A stretch of DNA of 9,194 nucleotides from STD1-80 sp043802745. Lineage in GTDB: Bacteria > Patescibacteriota > Minisyncoccia > Minisyncoccales > CG1-02-41-26. The notes under the pieces were generated by a model that was given only the letters and a program-made list of their open reading frames with translations, did not search any database and was not told where the DNA came from. Both the position numbers and the translations under genes were made by a program. Location of the stretch: positions 1 through 9,194 of the forward strand of contig JAZDKU010000023.1 in the NCBI GenBank assembly GCA_043802745.1, written 5' to 3'. Numbering within the stretch: position 1 is the first letter of the stretch; every line of letters starts with the position of its first letter. This document shows, in pieces, positions 1 through 4,776 of this stretch.

Positions 1-1
1 T

Positions 2-160
2 TTGTGCCGGAAATTGGCGAAAGAAAATAGGGGCAAGTGCAATTGGGGCGAGTGCCAAAAATGCGGAGCTGTTCCGCTATTGTATAAATTATATAAAGGC
101 GAGCTGTTGGAAGAACCAGAGGAAATTGCCGACGTAAAAAATAGCGTTTTTAAGTTTTGA
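2..160 (+). CDS. C-terminal end of a Cys-rich hypothetical protein (5' truncated)
   Basis: An open frame enters from the left edge and ends at TGA 158-160, giving the last 52 residues of a protein. Seen: four cysteines at fragment positions 2, 13, 18 and 21 in the arrangement C-x10-C-x4-C-x2-C, with the local motif CNWGECQKCGA. A hydrophobic/basic stretch (PLLYKLYKGELLEE) and an acidic tail follow. The cysteine spacing suggests a small metal-binding (zinc or iron-sulfur) knuckle at the C-terminus. That is inference; I do not recognise the family. The stop codon overlaps the -35 box of the next promoter, so the following element is a separate transcription unit. The true start and length lie outside the window. 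Confidence 0.6.
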   Translation: MCRKLAKENRGKCNWGECQKCGAVPLLYKLYKGELLEEPEEIADVKNSVFKF

Positions 161-185
161 CAAAAAGTAAATAGTTTTATAGTAT
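157..185 (+). promoter_or_regulatory. Sigma70-type promoter for the stem-loop RNA
   Basis: A perfect -35 box TTGACA (157-162) overlaps the stop codon of the upstream gene. A 17-bp A/T-rich spacer leads to TAGTAT (180-185), a 4/6 match to TATAAT. TATAGT at 178-183 is a 5/6 alternative with a 15-bp spacer. The expected start of transcription is about 190-193, just before the first arm of the stem at 199. No protein gene starts in the next 120 bp except a six-codon frame, which points to a non-coding product or a leader. Confidence 0.55.
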
Positions 186-191
186 GGAATT

Positions 192-281
192 ATATTATAA
201 AAAGTAGCTGCAAATTTGGAGGGAGGTGAAATCTTGATGAAATCTACCCCACTTAACATCAAAAAAGCGGCTACTTTTTAA
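192..281 (+). ncRNA. Candidate small structured RNA with terminator-like outer stem
   Basis: Seen: a 13-bp stem formed by 199-211 (AAAAAGTAGCTGC) and 268-280 (GCGGCTACTTTTT), paired throughout except for one G-T wobble. It encloses about 56 nt. Inside, TTGATG (234-239) can pair with CATCAA (258-263), giving a nested hairpin. The 3' arm ends in five T, so the outer stem can also act as an intrinsic terminator. A promoter sits immediately upstream, and maf has its own -10-like box downstream at 297-305. The simplest reading is an independent RNA of roughly 90 nt. I do not recognise an Rfam class: SRP, 6S and tmRNA signatures are absent. The alternative is a bidirectional terminator with a long loop, because the minus strand also has T after its stem. 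Confidence 0.4.
222..257 (+). other. Perfect Shine-Dalgarno and six-codon ORF inside the RNA loop
   Basis: GGAGGTGA (222-229) is an eight-base complement of the usual 16S rRNA 3' end. Seven bases later an ATG (237-239) opens a frame encoding MKIYPT, closed by TAA at 255-257. The inner hairpin arm TTGATG contains this start codon. GGGAGG (221-226) can also pair imperfectly with CTACCC (245-250), so access to the site may depend on folding. It could be a leader peptide, or an anti-SD-binding feature of the RNA. Conservation would be needed to call it a gene. Confidence 0.25.
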
Positions 282-296
282 TTATAAAATTTTCAT

Positions 297-305
297 GGTA
301 AGATA
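297..305 (+). promoter_or_regulatory. Extended -10-like box for maf
   Basis: TGGTAAGAT has the TGn extension followed by TAAGAT (4/6 to TATAAT). It lies 14 bp before the maf ATG, so a transcript starting about 7 bp downstream would have a leader of under 10 nt. No convincing -35 box is seen. Near-identical TGGTAAAAT boxes precede the MBL operon (1377-1385) and the SIMPL gene (8196-8204, minus strand), which supports the call. Confidence 0.35.
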
Positions 306-319
306 AAAAAATAGAACAT

Positions 320-913
320 ATGAAAAAGATAATATTGGCTTCAATTTCATACAGAAGAAAAGAGCTTTTAACGCTTTTGATTGGCAATAATTTTGAAATA
401 AAAGCAAGCAATTACGAAGAGGACAATACTTTAGATTTAGTGCCAAAGGAATTAGTAATGTTGCATGCTTTAGAAAAAGGCAGAGATGTGGCCAGCAAGC
501 TAAGTGAAGGCGTGGTGATTTCTGCTGATGTGGTGGTGGATTTAGATAATGAAATTTTTGGCAAGCCTCACACAAAAGAAAAAGCTAAAGAAATGTTAAG
601 AAAGTTCAGTGGTCAAATTGTGGAGGTAATTTCTGGCTTGGCGGTTATTGATGTGGCAAATAAAAAAGAGTTTCAAGATTTTGAAATAACCAAAGTAAAA
701 TTTAAAGAAATGAGTGAGCAAGAAATTGATGACTATATAGCCACAGGCGACCCTCTTGATAAAGCAGGCAGTTTTGGCATTCAAGGCCAAGCTGCTGTTT
801 TTATTGAAAGAATAGAGGGGGATTACCCAAACATTCTTGGCTTGCCATTATTTAAATTAAACAATTTATTAGTCCAAGCCGGTATTAATATATTTGAGTA
901 TAAAATTAGTTGA
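320..913 (+). CDS. maf: Maf family nucleoside triphosphate pyrophosphatase
   Basis: Maf proteins hydrolyse nucleoside triphosphates (dTTP/UTP, or modified m7GTP-type nucleotides, depending on subfamily) to the monophosphate plus pyrophosphate in the cytoplasm. The 197-residue length is typical. Motifs seen: the N-terminal LAS-S-RRKELL segment (residues 6-17) with the phosphate-binding arginines, SAD at 68-70 with the catalytic-base Asp70, GKP at 81-83 with Lys82, and the long C-terminal block 143-178 (DPLDKAGSFGIQG, then IEGDYPNILGLPL). The usual ADTVV motif reads ADVVV and the usual SPRR reads SYRR; both are mild departures. The ATG at 320 fits the family N-terminus exactly but has no Shine-Dalgarno. 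The gene stands alone between the candidate RNA and a weak terminator. Substrate subfamily cannot be settled by eye. Confidence 0.93.
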   Translation: MKKIILASISYRRKELLTLLIGNNFEIKASNYEEDNTLDLVPKELVMLHALEKGRDVASKLSEGVVISADVVVDLDNEIFGKPHTKEKAKEMLRKFSGQIVEVISGLAVIDVANKKEFQDFEITKVKFKEMSEQEIDDYIATGDPLDKAGSFGIQGQAAVFIERIEGDYPNILGLPLFKLNNLLVQAGINIFEYKIS

Positions 914-930
914 TATTTAACCAAAATTTT

Positions 931-956
931 GCTAAGTTATTTCTGTTAGCTTTTTT
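931..956 (+). terminator. Weak intrinsic terminator after maf
   Basis: GCTAA (931-935) pairs with TTAGC (946-950) around a 10-nt loop, followed directly by six T (951-956). The stem is only five pairs and AT-rich, so termination would be partial. Its position 17 bp after the maf stop supports the call. Confidence 0.4.
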
Positions 957-990
957 ACAAACTGATAAATAGTATTTGGGGGGAAATAAA

Positions 991-1347
991 ATGAGTGCAA
1001 GAAAGTATTTAACGATTTCTCAGGTTGCTGTTTTAGACGCGATATTGGAGAGGGGCCATAACTACGGAGGAGTAAGAACACTTCTTCCCAACCTTGCCGA
1101 AGATGGCATTATTTCAGAGTCTGGATTAAGAAGTTCTGCTTTAACCGGTTTTGGGTGCTTAAAACGGATTTTTAGCTCTGTACGGGAGGACGGCACTTTG
1201 TTGGGGGACAACAGGGATTTTGTCCCTATTTGTGAGAAAAAGTTTTTGAGAAAAATAAAAAATAAATACCCCAATGGTCCTGAAGATATCCATGATGTGG
1301 TGTATGCTTTTTTTAATAAAAAAAGCGAAGGAAGGGGGCGTGACTAG
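991..1347 (+). CDS. Small basic hypothetical protein
   Basis: I do not recognise this 118-residue protein. Seen: no signal peptide or membrane segment. The first ~60 residues look like a helical block (QVAVLDAILERG, then a Gly-rich turn HNYGGVRTLL, then a serine-rich patch and LTGFGCLKRIFSSV), which could be a helix-turn-helix-like fold, but no diagnostic motif is visible. A basic middle (KKFLRKIKNKY, 83-93) is followed by GPEDIHDVVYAFF (96-108) and a charged KKSEGRGRD tail. The ATG at 991 is chosen because a G-rich run (978-983) lies about 7 bp upstream, a plausible Shine-Dalgarno. An in-frame TTG at 976 would lie upstream of that run. Base use is richer in G and C than in neighbouring genes (for example CTT CTT CCC AAC CTT GCC), a possible sign of different ancestry. 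The stop codon lies in the loop of a terminator-like hairpin. Confidence 0.65.
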   Translation: MSARKYLTISQVAVLDAILERGHNYGGVRTLLPNLAEDGIISESGLRSSALTGFGCLKRIFSSVREDGTLLGDNRDFVPICEKKFLRKIKNKYPNGPEDIHDVVYAFFNKKSEGRGRD

Positions 1348-1369
1348 TTGTCGCGCCTTTCAGTTTTTT
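1337..1369 (+). terminator. Intrinsic terminator overlapping the end of the hypothetical gene
   Basis: GGCGTGAC (1337-1344) pairs with GTCGCGCC (1350-1357), eight pairs including one G-T wobble, around the loop TAGTT, which contains the stop codon. Six T (1364-1369) follow after a six-base gap (TTTCAG). The gap makes the terminator less canonical, but the GC-rich stem and the position before a new promoter support it. Confidence 0.6.
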
Positions 1370-1376
1370 AATAAAG

Positions 1377-1385
1377 TGGTAAAAT
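1377..1385 (+). promoter_or_regulatory. Extended -10 promoter of the MBL-Nudix-nuclease-HAD operon
   Basis: TGGTAAAAT combines a TGn extension with TAAAAT (5/6 to TATAAT). It follows the terminator directly. The expected transcript start near 1392 places the ATG at 1384 inside the promoter and leaves a short leader to the ATG at 1405, which decides the start of the first gene. No clear -35 is seen; CTTTCA at 1357-1362 is weak. Confidence 0.45.
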
Positions 1386-1404
1386 GAGCGTATCAATAAA
1401 ACAT

Positions 1405-1971
1405 ATGGCAGAAGTAAAAGTTTTAATTGAGGGATATACCTCAGCAGACGTTAAAGACAATAGCGGGGAGGAAAAAACTTGTCCAACAGTTTCTTTAGTA
1501 AAGTCAGGCGATATCATTATGGTAGTTGACCCAGGGGTTTTAGAAAGTCAAGAAATATTAAAAAATGCTTTGGCAAGAGAAGGGATTGGTATAAGCGATG
1601 TAAATATAGTTTTTATTACTCATTCGCATGCTGACCATTACAGAAATGTTGGAATGTTTCCAGGCGCCAAGCTTCTGGAGTATTTTGCTTTGTGGAATGG
1701 AAATATTGCAGAGGAATGGCAAGAACAGTTTATAGAAGATATCAAAATAATTAAAACCCCTGGGCACAGCCATACAGGGTTGACTTTATTAGTTGACACA
1801 AAAGAGGGCAGGGTAGCGGTTTGCGGTGATATTTTTTGGAAAGAGAATAGCCCAGAGTTTGACCCCTATGCTGATGACATGGAATTATTAAAACAAAATC
1901 GAGAAATGATCTTAAGAATAGCTGACTATATTGTGCCAGGCCATGCTGGAATGTATAAAGTAAAAAAATAA
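1405..1971 (+). CDS. Metallo-beta-lactamase-fold metal hydrolase (MBLAC1-like)
   Basis: This is a cytoplasmic MBL-fold hydrolase of 188 residues. The di-metal motifs are complete: THSHADH with His73, His75, Asp77 and His78, the second-site His121 in TPGHSHTG, the bridging Asp142 in VCGDIFW, and His180 in VPGHAGMY. The N-terminus (MAEVKVLIEGY) followed by a strand ending VVDPG is typical of short MBL proteins related to MBLAC1. The family includes hydrolases acting on esters, nucleic acids or thioesters, so the substrate is unknown. An in-frame ATG at 1384 would add seven residues, but it sits inside the probable -10 box and extends past the family N-terminus. It is the first gene of a tight operon and ends 4 bp before the Nudix ATG. 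Confidence 0.88.
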   Translation: MAEVKVLIEGYTSADVKDNSGEEKTCPTVSLVKSGDIIMVVDPGVLESQEILKNALAREGIGISDVNIVFITHSHADHYRNVGMFPGAKLLEYFALWNGNIAEEWQEQFIEDIKIIKTPGHSHTGLTLLVDTKEGRVAVCGDIFWKENSPEFDPYADDMELLKQNREMILRIADYIVPGHAGMYKVKK

Positions 1972-1975
1972 TACA

Positions 1976-2452
1976 ATGCCAAGCGAAAGAGATTTTTATC
2001 AAGTTTCGTTAAAGATTTTTCTTAAAAATAATAAGGGGGAGGTTTTGGGTTTAAGGGCTGTAGAGGACAGCGTTTATAAAGGTTTTTATGATTTGCCAGG
2101 TGGACGAATTGACCTCGACGAATTTAAAACGCCACTTGAGGATATTATAAAAAGGGAAGTGGCAGAAGAGATTGGCGATGTTGTGTTTAGTTTAATATCA
2201 AGACCAGTGGGAATGGGACGCGTTTCTAGTACAAAAAAAGAAAGTCCATTAGGGGGACCAGTCCATGCGTTGAATGTGTTTTTTGAAGCAATTTATAGGG
2301 GTGGCGAAATAAAAACAAGCGATGAGCATACAGGTTTTCAGTGGGTTAAATTAACAAAAGACAATTTAGGAAAATATTTCAAACTAGCGATTTTAGAAGG
2401 CGCTAAAATGTATTTAGAAAATTTGAAAAATGAAGATAGTTGTAAAAGTTAA
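1976..2452 (+). CDS. Nudix hydrolase
   Basis: Nudix enzymes cleave nucleoside diphosphates linked to another group (NTPs, sugar nucleotides, oxidised or dinucleotides), using Mg2+ held by the Nudix-box glutamates. The 158-residue protein has the expected N-terminal strand (FYQVSLKIFLKN), the DLPGGRID entry (39-46), and a box with Gly43, Glu49 and REVAEEIG at 60-67. The distance between Glu49 and REVAEEIG is ten residues instead of the usual seven, and the last hydrophobic position of the box is Asp68. A strand pair with HALNVFFEAIYRGG (98-110) and the EHTGFQWVKL segment (117-126) completes the fold. The substrate cannot be inferred. It is second in the operon, and its 3' end overlaps the next gene by 23 bp in another frame, implying translational coupling. 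No Shine-Dalgarno. Confidence 0.92.
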   Translation: MPSERDFYQVSLKIFLKNNKGEVLGLRAVEDSVYKGFYDLPGGRIDLDEFKTPLEDIIKREVAEEIGDVVFSLISRPVGMGRVSSTKKESPLGGPVHALNVFFEAIYRGGEIKTSDEHTGFQWVKLTKDNLGKYFKLAILEGAKMYLENLKNEDSCKS

Positions 2453-2645
2453 AACAAAAGCCAAAGAGAAAAAGGTGGTTAAAATAGGGGATAATAACTA
2501 TGAGGTTTGGGTTAAAGCGTTGCCAGAAAAAGGCAAGGCCAATATGGCTGTGCAAAAGGCTCTGGCAAAATATTTTAAAATTCCCCAAACTAGCATAAAA
2601 ATAATAGCTGGCAAATCCAGCCACAAAAAAATAATTTCTTTTTAA
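2430..2645 (+). CDS. DUF167 (YggU-like) small protein
   Basis: This 71-residue protein matches the DUF167/UPF0235 family, a small alpha/beta fold of unknown biochemical role that is widespread in bacteria and archaea. Seen: the starting strand MKIVVKVKTKAK, the EVWVKALPEKGKAN core with the family hallmark GKAN at 35-38, a helix (MAVQKALAKYFKIP), and the C-terminal IIAGKSSHKKIISF, which matches the family's conserved G-x-S-x-x-K ending. The full length is present. Its ATG lies inside the Nudix gene, and its stop is 4 bp before the nuclease gene, so it is co-transcribed. Function stays unassigned. Confidence 0.9.
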   Translation: MKIVVKVKTKAKEKKVVKIGDNNYEVWVKALPEKGKANMAVQKALAKYFKIPQTSIKIIAGKSSHKKIISF

Positions 2646-2649
2646 TTTT

Positions 2650-3402
2650 ATGCAAGAAAAGATTTATACAAAGAGAGGCAATTATGTTTCTGGGCAAGCT
2701 GGGCCGTTCAGAATAAGTCGCTCAAAGATTGACTTGTTTTTAAATTGCCCAAGATGTTTTTATTTAGATAGAAAATTAGGCATAGCCCAGCCCCCAAGCT
2801 TTCCCTTTACTTTAAATTCAGCTGTTGATACTTTGTTGAAAAAAGAATTTGATATTCACCGAGTCAAGCAAACCAGCCACCCGTTTATTGAAAAATACGG
2901 CCTTGATAATGTTTTGCCTTATCAAAATGATTTAATGGACGAGTGGCGCAATGCTTTGTCGGGCGGGATATGCTATTTGCACAAGCCCACTAATTTTTAT
3001 GTAACCGGCGGGGTGGACGATGTCTGGCAAAACACTAAAACAGGCGAGCTGATAATTGTGGATTACAAAGCTACTTCTAAGAATGGGGAGGTAAGCTTGG
3101 ATGCTGACTGGCAAATTGGCTATAAGCGCCAAATAGAGGTTTATCAATGGCTTTTTAGGCAAAACGGTTTTAAAGTTTGCAATATTGGCTACTTTGTTTA
3201 CTGCAATGGCATTACTGATAAAGAAGCGTTTGATGGGAAATTAGAATTTGATGTGAAATTACTCCCGTATAAAGGCGACCCGTCTTGGATAGAACAAGCT
3301 TTGCTTGATATTAAGGCTTGCCTGGAAAGCTCAGCCTTGCCTCAAGCCAGTTTTGCCTGCCCTTATTGCAACTACCGCAAGGCTACCAAACAATATGAAT
3401 AA
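2650..3402 (+). CDS. PD-(D/E)XK nuclease-domain protein, RecB/Cas4-like, with two CxxC pairs
   Basis: The 250-residue protein carries the RecB/Cas4-type nuclease core. Seen: N-terminal ISRSKIDLFLNCPRCFYLDRK (22-42), the usual opening of this family; GGVDDVW (120-126) with the metal-ligand Asp; IIVDYKAT (135-142), giving Asp138 and Lys140 of the D-x-K motif; and QIEVYQWLF (161-169), giving the Q-x3-Y motif IV. Cysteines occur as CPRC (33, 36) and CPYC (237, 240) at opposite ends of the chain. This resembles the split four-cysteine iron-sulfur cluster of AddB and Cas4, though those use a 1+3 spacing, so iron-sulfur versus zinc is open. There is no cas1/cas2 or repeat array nearby, so CRISPR adaptation is not indicated. 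It lacks a helicase domain. Its last 8 bp overlap the HAD gene. A DNA repair or processing role is inferred. Confidence 0.85.
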   Translation: MQEKIYTKRGNYVSGQAGPFRISRSKIDLFLNCPRCFYLDRKLGIAQPPSFPFTLNSAVDTLLKKEFDIHRVKQTSHPFIEKYGLDNVLPYQNDLMDEWRNALSGGICYLHKPTNFYVTGGVDDVWQNTKTGELIIVDYKATSKNGEVSLDADWQIGYKRQIEVYQWLFRQNGFKVCNIGYFVYCNGITDKEAFDGKLEFDVKLLPYKGDPSWIEQALLDIKACLESSALPQASFACPYCNYRKATKQYE

Positions 3403-4051
3403 AATTAAATGGATATTTTTTGATATTGGCGGGGTGTTAAGAGATGAAACCGATTATAATAATTGGCGCAAGAATATTTTGCTTTTAAAAGCCAGAGAAA
3501 TAAACCCAGACATATCGGATTACGATTTTGAGATTGCTCATAACCAAGCCAGTAAAATGCCCGGCTCTTTAAGGGAAAATATTTTAGAAATATTAACAGG
3601 AGACAGAGAATTAGCTAAAAAGATTAGAGATAAAATCCAAGGCCAAGGCACAGAAATTTTGCAAAGAGCGCCTATTATGCCCCACGCCATGGAAGTGGTT
3701 AAGGAGCTTTCAAAGAAATATTCGCTTGGCATAATTTCTAATTATTCTTTAGCTATTACCGGGTTTTTAAAAGAGTCTGGCTTAGCTGATTATTTTAAAA
3801 TTTTAGGAATTTCTGAAGATTATGGCTTACATAAACCAGACCCAGGATTTTTTAAAGCAGTTTTAGGGGATGCTGGTGCTAAATTTGCAGAGTCTGCTAT
3901 GATAGATGACAATGTTGAGCGAGGATTAGATGTGGCCAAGCAACTAGGCATGACAACTGTATTTTTTAATAACACGGGTCGCCAAGACATCCCAAAAAAC
4001 ATCGTGGACTTCACAATTTCCTCCCTAACCGACCTACTAAACATTTTTTAG
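3395..4051 (+). CDS. HAD superfamily (subfamily IA) hydrolase
   Basis: This 218-residue protein is a HAD-type phosphatase-like hydrolase. Motif I is WIFFDIGGVLRD, with nucleophile Asp9 but Gly11 in place of the usual second Asp. Motif II is IISNYS, the motif III lysine is in GLHKPDPGFF, and motif IV is AMIDDNVERGLDVAKQLGM. The helical cap lies between motifs I and II, as in subfamily IA. A D-x-G motif I also occurs in active relatives such as E. coli YihX, so loss of activity should not be assumed. The ATG at 3395 overlaps the nuclease stop (ATGAATAA), while the longer frame upstream only shadows the nuclease gene. It is the last gene of the five-gene operon. The final ~25 codons are clearly richer in C-ending codons (GAC, ATC, TTC, TCC, AAC, CTA) than the rest. 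The substrate is unknown. Confidence 0.87.
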   Translation: MNKIKWIFFDIGGVLRDETDYNNWRKNILLLKAREINPDISDYDFEIAHNQASKMPGSLRENILEILTGDRELAKKIRDKIQGQGTEILQRAPIMPHAMEVVKELSKKYSLGIISNYSLAITGFLKESGLADYFKILGISEDYGLHKPDPGFFKAVLGDAGAKFAESAMIDDNVERGLDVAKQLGMTTVFFNNTGRQDIPKNIVDFTISSLTDLLNIF

Positions 4052-4069
4052 AAAAGGACAAAGTTGTTC

Positions 4070-4098
4070 TTGACAAGCTATTTCCGATAATATACAAT
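4070..4098 (+). promoter_or_regulatory. Strong sigma70-type promoter of the AbiE module
   Basis: A perfect -35 box TTGACA (4070-4075) and TACAAT (4093-4098, 5/6) are separated by exactly 17 bp. The predicted transcript start is about 4105, inside a palindrome and 22 bp before the antitoxin ATG. This is the best promoter in the window. Confidence 0.75.
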
Positions 4099-4110
4099 TA
4101 TTGTATATTA
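4088..4110 (+). promoter_or_regulatory. Palindromic operator over the AbiE -10 box
   Basis: A perfect 11-bp inverted repeat has arms TAATATACAAT (4088-4098) and ATTGTATATTA (4100-4110) around a single T. It covers the -10 box and the predicted transcription start, so a bound repressor would block RNA polymerase. AbiEi antitoxins of studied systems bind inverted repeats in their own promoter through an N-terminal winged helix. By analogy this is the autoregulatory site; that it is bound here is inference. Confidence 0.65.
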
Positions 4111-4126
4111 AAAGAAATGGCAAAAT

Positions 4127-4771
4127 ATGAGCAAAAAAGAAAACAGGAGTAAAAAAATTATTTCTCTAACAGAAAAATTGCCCTTTTTTACTTTTGATGA
4201 TTTGGCGGGAGTAGAAAAGAGTAAAAGTTATCTTGGGATTATTTTGCATCGGCACGAAGAAGCTGGCAAGCTTTTGCGTTTGAAAAGAGGTGTTTACACG
4301 AGTATGAATTATATTGAGAAAATGAAAAATCGCGGGCGAATAGAAGTGCTCATAGATTTTTTAGCTAATTTTTTATACAAGCCTTCTTACTTAAGTTTAG
4401 AGATGGTTCTCTATCGCCATAACATATTAACAGATGTGCCATTTCATTCTACCTCTATTACAAAAAACAAAACTATTATTTTTAATAATAAATTAGGCAA
4501 TTTTTTCTACTATAAAATTAAGCCATCGCTTTTTTGCGGTTTTGAGACAAGTGAAGAATTTGGTTTCTCTATCATGCGAGCCACAAAAGCCAAAGCACTT
4601 TTTGATTTTTTATATTTACGCAAAAATATTTTGCCAGTTAAAGAGGCGGTTAAAGAGTTGAGATTAAATGTGGAAAACTTAAATAGGGTGGATATAAAAG
4701 AATTAAAAAAATATGTGGACATAGAGGGGTCTCGTAAAATGAAAGAAATCATTGAGCATCTTTTAAATTAA
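4127..4771 (+). CDS. abiEi: AbiEi-type antitoxin / transcriptional repressor (type IV TA)
   Basis: This is a 214-residue AbiEi family protein, the antitoxin of a type IV toxin-antitoxin pair in which antitoxin and toxin do not bind each other and the antitoxin also represses the operon. Seen: an N-terminal winged-helix region (about 11-58), with FFTFDDLAG as the helix start and LLRLKRGVYT (49-58) as the wing; the family segment KPSYLSLEMVLYRHNIL (85-101); and RATKAKALFDFLYL (151-164), which matches the A-x-x-x-KAL-D-x-x-Y block of AbiEi. The C-terminal helices (165-214) are Lys/Leu-rich. The start at 4127 gives the expected N-terminus. A different-frame ATG at 4117 opens only 11 codons. The gene lies 75 bp after the HAD gene with its own promoter and palindrome, and its stop is 5 bp before the toxin ATG. 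Confidence 0.88.
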   Translation: MSKKENRSKKIISLTEKLPFFTFDDLAGVEKSKSYLGIILHRHEEAGKLLRLKRGVYTSMNYIEKMKNRGRIEVLIDFLANFLYKPSYLSLEMVLYRHNILTDVPFHSTSITKNKTIIFNNKLGNFFYYKIKPSLFCGFETSEEFGFSIMRATKAKALFDFLYLRKNILPVKEAVKELRLNVENLNRVDIKELKKYVDIEGSRKMKEIIEHLLN

Positions 4772-4776
4772 AATTT

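Noticed and set aside
282..575. Minus-strand ORF opposite maf
   Set aside because: It is antisense to a well-supported maf gene and its low-complexity Leu/Phe/His-rich translation has no family features.
976..990. TTG at 976 as start of the small hypothetical gene
   Set aside because: The G-rich RBS would lie downstream of it; ATG 991 is correctly spaced from that run.
1384..1404. Upstream ATG as start of the MBL gene
   Set aside because: It lies within the TGGTAAAAT -10 box, and the family N-terminus (MAEVKVLIEGY) begins at 1405.
3305..3394. Longer N-terminus of the HAD protein
   Set aside because: These codons shadow the nuclease gene in another frame; the HAD fold begins with MNKIKWIFFDIGG at 3395.
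2650..3402. Cas4 of a CRISPR system
   Set aside because: No repeat array, cas1 or cas2 is visible, and the cysteine pattern is not that of Cas4; only the nuclease superfamily is supported.
4055..4071. Terminator after the HAD gene (AAGGACAA / TTGTTCTT)
   Set aside because: The loop is only two bases, the stem is weak, there is no T tract, and it merges with the -35 box of the AbiE promoter.
4117..4152. Short ORF starting at ATG 4117 before abiEi
   Set aside because: It encodes only 11 codons in another frame with no RBS; probably chance.
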